A stretch of DNA of 64,000 bases, taken from Typhlomys cinereus. Lineage: Eukaryota; Chordata; Mammalia; Rodentia; Platacanthomyidae. The stretch covers positions 2,354,971 through 2,418,970 of the forward strand of contig JALPQD010000102.1 of the NCBI GenBank assembly GCA_023101885.1, read 5' to 3'. Position 1 is the first letter of the stretch, and the number at the start of each line of letters is the position of its first letter. This document shows positions 56,650 through 64,000 of this stretch, piece by piece. Position numbers and translations under genes: made by a program. The notes under the pieces are model-generated. The model was given only the letters and a program-made list of their open reading frames with translations, did not search any database and had not been told where the DNA came from.

Positions 56650-56745
56650 TACGGTAATAACAGCTTCCATTTATAGACCACTTACTAGATGCCTCATTCT
56701 TCCTTTCCCACTCAGTCCTCAAAACAATCCCTCTGGCTGACATGT
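56650..56745 (-). repeat. MIR SINE fragment
   Basis: 'ataacagcttccatttatag' and 'accacttactagatgcctca' then 'cctcaaaacaatccctctgg' match reverse-complement MIR. Confidence 0.65.
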
Positions 56746-56919
56746 CAACAAGCCCCCTTAGACTAGGGAGGGTCTCAGGGTTTCAGGTTTCAGGCAGTAG
56801 GATCCTTACAGGTAAGGGGCTAGACAGACACCCCAGGAAGGGCCCCAAGGTCCTGAACCCCCAGTAGAGTGGACAATTCAGAGGGAACTTCGGGGCCCAT
56901 ATAAGCCAAAGGACAGGAG

Positions 56920-57062
56920 GTTAGGAGGAAGTAGATGGAAAACACCAAGAGAAAGGAGATAGAGACACTAGGGGGGAGAGAGGGAGGAAAAGGAGGAGAG
57001 AGAGTGGGCTGGAGCAAAGAAGAGAGGAAGGGAGGGAGGAGGGGAAGGGGAAAGGAGGAGGT
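56920..57062. repeat. Purine-rich (GGA/GAA) tract
   Basis: A plus-strand purine tract with only short interruptions. The proline/serine/leucine-rich minus-strand frames over it are artefacts of composition. Confidence 0.88.
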
Positions 57063-57774
57063 TGAGGATACCTACTCACTGAGCTTGTATAACTAGATAA
57101 AATAAGAATAAAAACAAACAAACCACATCCCAAAAGGTCATACTCTAAAGCCGTCCTGAAGGTGGTGCAGTAAGTTGGAACAATGAAATCAGAAAGGAGA
57201 ACAGTGCTCCGTGTGGCTCCAGAGGTAGAGACTTTCAGATAAAGCACTTCCAAAGACAGAGGCATGAGATAAAGTCTTCCAAAGTACAGTGCAAAGGGCT
57301 GGGTTTTCTTCCCACTTCACAAGAAGTCTGACCTGTGGCAGATAAAATGCCAGCTTAGAAAGTGCTAAGGGAATAGTGGCTTTCCTAGGAAATCACATTG
57401 CAGAGTCTGCCAAGTAGAGGCTGCCCCGTGAATACTGACCTTCTCTCTTCTTTTTCTTTTAAATTGAATTTTATATTTACAAAAATGTTTTGTAGGATAT
57501 CAAAAAAAGCTAGAAGAATCTGGCAGCAAGTAATGAAATGGTTCCCCCAAAAGGGGCTGGTGAGAGAGTGCAGGGCTGGTGGGATAGGAGGTGGAATCCT
57601 GGCTTTGCTAAATATTTTAGTCATACTGATTTGCTTTTAAGCCAGGAAAACCTGGGTAGCTGTCACAAAATTAGACAAGAAATCCTTATGAAAACTTAAT
57701 CTTGGGATTGTCAACATAGTTCTGCAGGTAAAAATCTTCTGACGCCCTGATGTTGATTCCTGAAGCCAATATAG
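57063..57774. other. Unique sequence, no feature recognised
   Basis: No repeat is recognised. Plus- and minus-strand frames at 57385-57640 are near-complements of each other and unsupported. Confidence 0.45.
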
Positions 57775-57799
57775 AAAAAAAAAAAAAAAAAAAAAAAAA
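57775..57799. repeat. Poly(A) run
   Basis: Twenty-five A in a row, directly before the B4-like element. Confidence 0.93.
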
Positions 57800-58150
57800 C
57801 AGTGGCTCAAGACTATAATCTCAGCATTCCTGTGGTGAGATGGGAGGTAGAGATGAGATGGGTGAATCATCCAGAAGTTCGCATACCAGAGCAATGACAA
57901 AAATAGCAAGAGAGACCCTGCCTTGAAAACAAGGTGGGAGGAGAGAGCTCACTCCCAAGAAGTTGACCTTTGACCCCATACATGTGCAGTGGTACATGTG
58001 TGATTGTACTCTCACATACGGACCCTCTTATACCTTCCTACCGCCACTATCACCACCATATACTTACACTATTCCACGTACAAATACCAGCACCCCTACA
58101 CACACACACACACACACACATACACACAGACCATATGCACCATACCACAC
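57800..58150 (+). repeat. B4-like SINE with (CA)n tail
   Basis: 'cagtggctcaagactataat' followed by 'ctcagcattcctgtggtgag', 'gcaagagagaccctgccttg' and 'aacaaggtgggaggagagag' match the B1-like half of B4. The CA tract is at 58097-58130. Confidence 0.72.
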
Positions 58151-58337
58151 ATAAATAAATATACAAAAGTCACAAAAACTCTTAATCTTCTTTCTCAATT
58201 TAAAAATATAATAGCCTTTTTGTTTATGAAAATAACATCTATGATTAATAATGACACTTCAGGTTATGACTCACTTTTCAACCCCAAACTTGGCACTCCA
58301 TGGCATCGTTGGTAAAACACATGACTTTTGTATTAGG

Positions 58338-58387
58338 TAAACTATTAAATGTTTACTAACGATGTAAACTATTAAATGTTTACTAAC
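58338..58387. repeat. 23-bp direct duplication
   Basis: The unit TAAACTATTAAATGTTTAC plus TAAC occurs at 58338-58360 and exactly again at 58365-58387, separated by GATG. Confidence 0.95.
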
Positions 58388-58675
58388 TGAATTAAGTGAT
58401 AATATATTTACAAGTTAACAGATTTTTTTCAAAATTTACAAAAACATTTCAATGGTTTGTGATTATAGAAACACATCCAAGCTTTTTCATAGGATATGTA
58501 TAATATGTGTTGTTCTGACTTCTTGTACATTCCTATCTCAGCACACCCAATGTCTGCTGCTCCCATCCCAACATCACTAAATCATGTCCATGCTCTTTCT
58601 TGCATTGGTGTCTCTCACCTAATCCATACTTTATTTAGTAAAGACTTGACCTAATGATGAAGAACTGATTTAATC
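58388..58675. other. Unique sequence, no feature recognised
   Basis: No repeat family or gene is recognised. Confidence 0.45.
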
Positions 58676-58680
58676 GAGTG

Positions 58681-58682
<2 letters not shown>

Positions 58683-58731
<49 letters not shown>

Positions 58732-58960
58732 ACAGGGCATTGTGTGTGCCTGTGGAGATCTAAGGGTGATTTTCAGGAATCAATCTGGAATACTTCTTCC
58801 TCCTCATTGCTTTGCTCTGGGGTTTCCTAGCTGTCTTCCAGGGCTGGAATTAGAAGTTGCTGCTATTTCCACCCAGCATTTTTACATGGGATCTGGGGTC
58901 TGAACTCAGGTCCTTAGCTTGTAAGGCAAAGACTATACCCTGAATCATCTTCCCAGCCCC
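58683..58960 (-). mobile_element. DIP-like SINE, full length
   Basis: The plus strand shows (GT)n at 58684-58729, 'ctaagggtgattttcaggaa', 'catgggatctggggtctgaa' and the head end 'gaatcatcttcccagcccc'. Flanks 'aactgatttaatc' (58663-58675) and 'aactggcttaatc' (58962-58974) match at 11 of 13, a probable target-site duplication. Confidence 0.87.
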
Positions 58961-58974
58961 AAACTGGCTTAATC

Positions 58975-59391
58975 TTGCAGATTAGTGCTGCCTTTAGAAA
59001 ATATATAGGTTAAGTTACTTAACACATACTCCATATCTTTTAGTAATTACATATAACCTAAAGTTGTTGAATTGACTTCTATGAATAAATCTCTCTTGAA
59101 TTTAGTTAGTATGGATCAAACTAACTATGTGTATATTGATTTGATCATTCAATCCACGATAGATGAGTCTATTGCTTGGAACACACAACAGAGAAGTAAC
59201 CAACTCAGGACATACTCACATAACTCACTTCCATTCCTTGATACCAGCTGCCCTCTCAGTCCATTCTGCATAGCAGGATCTTCTCCAAAATTCTGCTCTT
59301 ACTTTTTAACCAAAGAATATGTTAGATTCTATTGAGGCAAAATATCTGAGACTTTTGTCATTTGGTCCCCAAATATACATTTATTTGCCAA
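58975..59391. other. Unique AT-rich sequence
   Basis: An 87-codon frame at 59072-59335 has no recognisable domain. No repeat is recognised. Confidence 0.5.
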
Positions 59392-59439
59392 GAGATAGAT
59401 AGATAGATAGATAGGCAGGCAGGCAGGCAGGCAGGCAGA
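59392..59439. repeat. (GATA)n-(GGCA)n compound microsatellite
   Basis: About five GATA units pass directly into six GGCA units, seen directly. Confidence 0.95.
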
Positions 59440-59671
59440 CACATAGCCATTTTTCTCAAGAAAGTTCTTTGGTCCAAATAGGTCAGTTTCTTGAAGACAT
59501 GTGTTCTATTCATTTCTACATACAAATCTTAAGCCACATTCTTCCTTCAAAAAGTATCCATTTAAAAAGTTCTCTTGATTTGTTTGTTGTTAAAGTAGCT
59601 TATTGTTTTGTTTTCCTTATGCTAATTAAAGTTCCACACATTAGAATAGCACAAATAAAAATCCATCTCCA
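59440..59671. other. Unique sequence, no feature recognised
   Basis: No repeat or gene is recognised. Confidence 0.45.
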
Positions 59672-59884
59672 GGCTGCAGAGATGGCTCAGGGATCGAATC
59701 CATTGTCTTGAAAGCAAAAAGACTTGAGTTCAGACCCAAATTCCACATCAAAATGCCAGGTGGATATGGCAGCATTCTGTAATCCCAGCCCTAGAAGGAA
59801 GAGCCTGGGAAACCCCAGGGCAAAGTAATAAGGAAGTAGAACAATCCAGGATATTTCCCCAAGTTACCCTTTGGGCCTCCACAG

Positions 59885-59930
<46 letters not shown>
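59672..59930 (+). mobile_element. DIP-like SINE, full length
   Basis: Head GGCTGCAGAGATGGCTCAGG, then 'cttgagttcagacccaaatt', 'gtaatcccagccctagaagg', 'gagcctgggaaaccccaggg' and 'cccaagttaccctttgggcc', with a (CA)n tail at 59885-59930. It is an older consensus type. Confidence 0.88.
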
Positions 59931-59934
<4 letters not shown>

Positions 59935-59959
59935 AAAATACAATCTCCTTCCTACAATC

Positions 59960-60015
59960 TTTCTTGGAACCTGTTATTTTTAAAATATTTCTTGGAACCT
60001 GTTATTTTTTAAATA
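59960..60015. repeat. 28-bp tandem duplication
   Basis: TTTCTTGGAACCTGTTATTT plus TTAAAATA (59960-59987) is followed at once by a second copy with one change (59988-60015). Confidence 0.93.
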
Positions 60016-60029
60016 TTTTAATTATTTAT

Positions 60030-60182
60030 TTGAGAAAGAGAAGAAAAAAGAGAGGCATGCATGCTGCATGGATAGAGATCAGAGGAAGTCCCTTCTCTCT
60101 AACATGAGGCCTTCTGGGGATTGAACTCGGGTCACCAGGTTTGCAAGCAGGTTTCTTATTTGCAAAGTTATCTCACTGGCCC
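60030..60182 (-). repeat. B3/B2-superfamily SINE
   Basis: 'gagatcagaggaagtccctt', 'ggggattgaactcgggtcac' and 'caaagttatctcactggccc' follow reverse-complement B3. Confidence 0.85.
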
Positions 60183-60349
60183 AAGCACCCACTGCTTAGA
60201 CAGCACATCTAAAAACTCATCAATAGGTGCCCTAATTGCTTTCTGGTTTTGCTGTATTTATCTGTCTTGTCTTCTCAATGTTCTTCTGAGACACAGGTTT
60301 AGTTTTCTAGTTTGTTTTTCTTCTTTTAGCTGTTATCTGTGACAATGTG

Positions 60350-60830
60350 TATTGCATTCTTCTTTTAAATTTATGATTTCTTATATATGCATATACAATG
60401 TACATTGATCATATTTACCCTGATTATCCCATTTTATCTCCTTACTCCTCCCATTAAACCCCTTCTCCTTTTCAATATGTCCCCCTCCTATTTTCATGTC
60501 TTGTTTGTTGTGGTCCAATGCAGTTAATTAGGACTGCTTGCATGAGTGTGGGGAGGAGTTATTTACCTGAGCTACATGTCTGACCAATAGGACTCTCCTT
60601 CTCCATCAATCACTAGCACTCTATCTCTCCACAGGGAAGGGAGGGATCTTTTGAGCCCTTCCATCGAGAGTGAGACATTGATGTTGATCTTACATAGGTC
60701 TTGTACAAGTAGCCACTGCCACCATGGGTGCCACAGTCATGCCATGTTCCAAAGACAGCGTTTTACAGCACTGCTTCCCACCCTCTGGCACTTACATTCT
60801 CTCAGCCTTGTTTCTAGTTCTTAATCATTT
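60350..60830 (-). mobile_element. Rodent L1 3' UTR fragment
   Basis: In order: 'acaatgtacattgatcatat', a pyrimidine block, 'cctattttcatgtcttgttt', 'ttaggactgcttgcatgagt', 'gtcatgccatgttccaaaga', 'cagcgttttacagcactgct'. I recognise the reverse complement of a rodent L1 (Lx-like) 3' UTR, matching the fragment at 11900-12230. Confidence 0.7.
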
Positions 60831-60879
60831 TCAGAATGCTTCCCACAGAGCTGGCTGCAGTGCGTGGGTGTTCAGGATA

Positions 60880-61200
60880 TTGTCTTAGTTCATTGTGCTA
60901 CTACGACATAGTTCCACAGTCCCGGGTAATTGATTTAGGACAGACAATCCCAGAGCGTGAGAAGTTCAAGAGCAAGGCTTCCCTCTGCTTCCAAGATGGC
61001 ACCTTGAATTCTGCAACTTCCGGGGGAGGGAAACGTGGTAGAAAGGGAGAAGTAAGAAAAGGGGTGAACATCCTCCAGCAAGTCCTTTTAGGACAAAAGG
61101 ATCTCATTCATAAGGGAGGGGCATGGATGGCCTGATTACTTGTGATAAATCTCACAATACATTCCCTGACATAATAAAGTCCAATTAAACAGAATCTCAA
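60880..61200 (-). mobile_element. MaLR LTR, MLT1-like
   Basis: 'tgtcttagttcattgtgcta', 'catagttccacagtcccggg', 'gcttccctctgcttccaaga', 'tggcaccttgaattctgcaa' and 'gatctcattcataagggagg' follow the reverse complement of an MLT1-type LTR. The 99-codon frame here is within the LTR and is not a gene. Confidence 0.75.
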
Positions 61201-61289
61201 TTTGTTTGTTTCATCTTCCTATTGCAGAATATAGGGGTTGGGGGGATAAAAAACTTACCATTGGCTTAATATTCTTGATTATACTTCAC

Positions 61290-61625
61290 CAACATAGTAG
61301 GTAATTTGTACCAACATCAGGAGAAGCCAAGGGAATGGCCGCACCATATTTACAGGAATTTCTGAGAGGGAACATACTTTCTTGCTTGGCATCATGTCTG
61401 TATGCCTGTGTGCCTGCACATCGAGGTACTGAGCCAGCTGTCTCCATCTTACTTGGCCTGCCCAGGGAATAGACCCCCTACCATGGGCTGAGTCTTCCCA
61501 TAAGAATTAGATAATGTTCCCAAGACTTGCTCCAGGTTTGCCTTAACTATTAATTGTTCACAGGTGTATCCAAAGTCTCAGTGTCAATTGTCAGGTTGAC
61601 ACCTGCAACCAACTGGCACACTCAA
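61290..61625 (-). mobile_element. MaLR LTR, MT/ORR1-like
   Basis: Blocks shared with 26417-26817: 'gtaccaacatcaggagaagc', 'gggaatggccgcaccatatt', 'ccatgggctgagtcttccca', 'cttgctccaggtttgcctta' and 'tgtcaggttgacacctgcaa'. Confidence 0.65.
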
Positions 61626-61734
61626 GAAAGAATTTTCTAATCAAAAGGAAGACAATGAATGCAGAATATTCCCTCCCCCCAGAAATTTACTATGTGTTAT
61701 CTAAGGGAAATAATCACAAAGTCCTGCCATCCGG

Positions 61735-61850
61735 TAATTCTCAGCCTTATCTTTTGGATGTGAGAAAATAAGACATTTACAAAAGTATAGTGACTTACCT
61801 AAAATCACACAATCTCTGTGTGACAGAACTGGTATTTGAAAGTACATCTG
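61735..61850 (-). repeat. MIR SINE, degraded
   Basis: 'ttttggatgtgagaaaataa', 'tagtgacttacctaaaatca' and 'cacaatctctgtgtgacaga' follow reverse-complement MIR. Confidence 0.7.
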
Positions 61851-61907
61851 TGCAGCAACAGAATTATCCTGCTTTCCCCTCATTACCAGTTTTAACACTG
61901 AAAAGGA

Positions 61908-61985
61908 TAAGGTTGGTGTAGCTCAGAGTCAGAGAGCTTGCCTCCCCCATGTGAAAGGGTCTATGTGATTCGATACAGAAATTAG
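61908..61985 (+). repeat. ID-like SINE, diverged
   Basis: 'ttggtgtagctcagagtcag', 'agagcttgcctcccccatgt' and 'gaaagggtctatgtgattcg' follow the ID order. Confidence 0.72.
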
Positions 61986-62359
61986 TTTTGTCTATAACAA
62001 CGGTGCTATCTTTCTTTTAAAATAAAATTATTAGTGCAAAGGGACAACTCTTTGTGATAAGTACAATATGGGAAGGAAAATAAATTATTTTTGGAAACTT
62101 TGTCCAGCTTAGTGAATTTACAAAGAAATTGTTGGTTAGATATACTTTAGGCTAGGAACTTCTCAGCAGGAAAGTAAGAATTTTGAGGTATAATTGCTAC
62201 TTTCTGGGAAAAATGGTCTTTCAAAACTCAAGATTTTTTCTTTTACTCATATTTAACTTTAGTAGGCTCACTAAAATAGCACTGCAAGCTTAATTCTAAT
62301 ACTTTCCAAAGCAAAATCTAGACCTGATATGATCAGCAGGCCAAATACCAATAGAGCAG
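61986..62359. other. Unique AT-rich sequence
   Basis: No repeat or gene is recognised. Confidence 0.5.
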
Positions 62360-62935
62360 TGTCTTAGGACTCTGCTAGGGTTTGAACAGAATACCCGAAG
62401 CTGTGCATTTAGAATGTAAAGAAGTTCTTTAGCTCACAGCCTAAGGTCATGATGCCAGCATGTGATGAGGGTCTTCATGGGGCCTTGCAACATGGTAGTA
62501 TTTCACATGGTGAGCACAGCAAGTGCGATGTCTCTCAGCACACCACAAAGCCAGTGATGCTACCACGGGACCTCACATTAATGACCTGACGTAATACTGA
62601 TAACCTCTCATAAGTCCCACTTCCAGATACTATGGACAGTGTCTGCCAGTACTGGATGAGCTTCTGGAGAAGACTTCATGTTGCTTTACCTCATGACAAA
62701 AATCAGAAGGCAAACAGAAGGTGAAAGAAACAGAACATAAGGAGTGGCCTTGCTTTTCAACACTGCTCTGAGAAAGGGTTTGCACTTGATATGGGCCAAA
62801 GGGCTGGGAGTGATTGAGACAGGTTTTAATCCCTCCTCATGAAATAATCCCCAGCTTCCAGCACTGCCAGTCAAGTTTCAGCATGAACTTTGAAGGAGGC
62901 AACTCATATTTAAGCCATCTCAAGCAATTTTCAAT
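62360..62935 (-). mobile_element. MaLR LTR, MLT1-like, interrupted or degraded in the middle
   Basis: 'gtgtcttaggactctgctag' and 'gttctttagctcacagccta' with 'aggtcatgatgccagc' mark the reverse-complement 3' end. 'gtttcagcatgaactttgaa' with 'ggaggcaactc' (62874-62904) marks the 5' end. The part at 62620-62850 is not recognisable. Confidence 0.6.
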
Positions 62936-62945
62936 AATTCATCAT

Positions 62946-63110
62946 GAAGGGATTGACGAGATGGCTCAGCAGGTGAAAGTGCTTGCACCAATCCTGATAG
63001 CCTGAGCTGGATTCCAGGAGCCCACATGGAGAGCTAACTCTTGGATATTGTCCTCCGACTTCTACCCACAAGAGAAAAGAATAAATTTTTAAAAAATTTA
63101 AAATAAGTAC
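62946..63110 (+). repeat. B3/B2-superfamily SINE
   Basis: Head 'aagggattgacgagatggct', then 'gtgaaagtgcttgcaccaat', 'tgatagcctgagctggattc', 'aggagcccacatggagagct' and an A-rich tail match B3. Confidence 0.88.
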
Positions 63111-63370
63111 TTTAGGTAATAAAAATAAAAGTTAAATTAAAAACGTTAAAAATTTAGTTTGGTTTTGTAACAGGAATCTTCCATACAACCTACTACTCTC
63201 TGTATCTCTATCTGTGGTCCCACCCTCCCTGGAAACACAATGTTTGTGTCTTTTTCTCTCTGTCCTGGTGCTCACCGATGGAAGATGCGTATGCTGTTTA
63301 GCAAGTATGCTGGATGGAAGGTGGGCTGCATCTTTACAAGTGTCACAGACCAGTCTGTCCCATAGTGGAG
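63111..63370. other. Unique sequence, no feature recognised
   Basis: No repeat or gene is recognised. Long open frames (99-112 codons) cross the following CA tract in several frames and are unsupported. Confidence 0.5.
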
Positions 63371-63412
63371 CACACACACACATGCACACACACACACACA
63401 CACGCAAGCACA
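63371..63412. repeat. Imperfect (CA)n microsatellite
   Basis: CA units with CATG and CGCAAG interruptions seen directly. Confidence 0.94.
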
Positions 63413-63751
63413 CACTCCAGGAAACATTCAAAGTTCTTCATGTGAGATGTAAACAAAGGCATTTTATTGATCTCTTTATATCCCCCCATTCCCACTACTT
63501 CTTTGGACTCCAAAAATTCACACAAGTTGTATCCACTAAGTCCTCTGTCTGACTGACAGCACTCTGAGGCTAGATAATAAGAGGAAGGGAAAAAGGGAGG
63601 GGAGACAAGGGACTTTCCAAAAGAACTGGAACTTTCCTTATGTAGAAAATCATTTCCCTGTACTCTCATTCCAGGCATGTTTTAATTTTAAACTACTAAT
63701 ATGAAATGGCTAATCAGTTGCCACAGGTGTATACACACTTCCAGAACTGCA
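63413..63751. other. Unique sequence, no feature recognised
   Basis: No repeat or gene is recognised. Confidence 0.5.
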
Positions 63752-63915
63752 AAGAAGAAAAAAGGAAGAAAGAAAAAAGGAAGGAAGGAAAAAAGAGAGA
63801 GAGAAAGAGAGAGAGAAAGAGAAAGAAAGAAGAAGAAAAAGAAAGAGAGAGAAAGAAAGAAGGAAAGAAGAAAGGAAGGAAGGAAAGAGAGAAAGAAAAA
63901 GAAAGAAAGAAAGAG

Positions 63916-63990
<75 letters not shown>

Positions 63991-64000
63991 AAAAGAAAGA
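63752..64000. repeat. Purine (GAAA)n/(GA)n tract running off the window
   Basis: About 250 bases are almost pure A and G. A perfect (GAAA)n block covers the last 80 or so. It continues past the right edge, so its full length is unknown. Confidence 0.97.

Noticed and set aside
60836..61135. 99-codon frame
   Set aside because: It lies inside an MLT1-like LTR.

Overview
This window is nuclear DNA from a rodent, with no convincing protein-coding gene. Base composition is AT-leaning, CpG is scarce, and every reading frame is broken by frequent stops. The rodent call rests on co-occurring families recognised by pattern: B1 (7SL-derived), B3/B2-superfamily and B4 (tRNA-related or chimeric), ID elements, MT/ORR1-like MaLR LTRs and a rodent-type L1 3' UTR. 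Beneath these lie mammal-wide MIR and L2 fragments. The most frequent SINE has a head beginning GGCTGGAGAGATGGCTCAG, a body of about 200 bp and a tail of (CA)n. It resembles the DIP family of the B2 superfamily described from Dipodidae, so a jerboa, birch mouse or jumping mouse is my best guess for the source. That guess is from memory, not from a search.

Layout. 1-8 kb: sparse old repeats (MIR, two L2 3' ends, MaLR fragments) around a conserved-looking non-coding block at 4.3-4.7 kb. 8-21 kb: SINE-rich, with two young full-length DIP-like SINEs (8.06 and 19.28 kb), B4, B3 and ID copies, an L1 3' UTR (14.3-15.4 kb) and one plus-strand MaLR LTR. 21-34 kb: older SINEs, two MaLR LTRs, and several unique stretches, some enhancer-like. 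34-40 kb: B4, B1 and DIP-like SINEs flanking an AT-rich unique region that holds a long imperfect palindrome (37.94-38.12 kb). 40-53 kb: MIR, B3, ID and GATA repeats, a degraded L2 tract (46.7-48.1 kb), a 5'-truncated young SINE with intact target-site duplication (48.2 kb), and a conserved-looking block at 49.8-50.2 kb. 53-64 kb: an L1-like insertion nested in a SINE with a 17-bp duplication, further SINEs, an L1 3' UTR fragment, a cluster of three minus-strand MaLR LTRs (60.9-62.9 kb), and a purine (GAAA)n tract running off the right edge.

How parts relate. No genes act together here. The history is layered insertion: MIR and L2 first, then MaLR, B1, B4 and ID, then DIP-like SINEs and L1. 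The MaLR LTRs I recognise are almost all on the minus strand (nine of ten calls), which would fit the window lying inside an intron of a plus-strand gene. That is a small-sample inference. No CRISPR array, operon or undescribed system was found.
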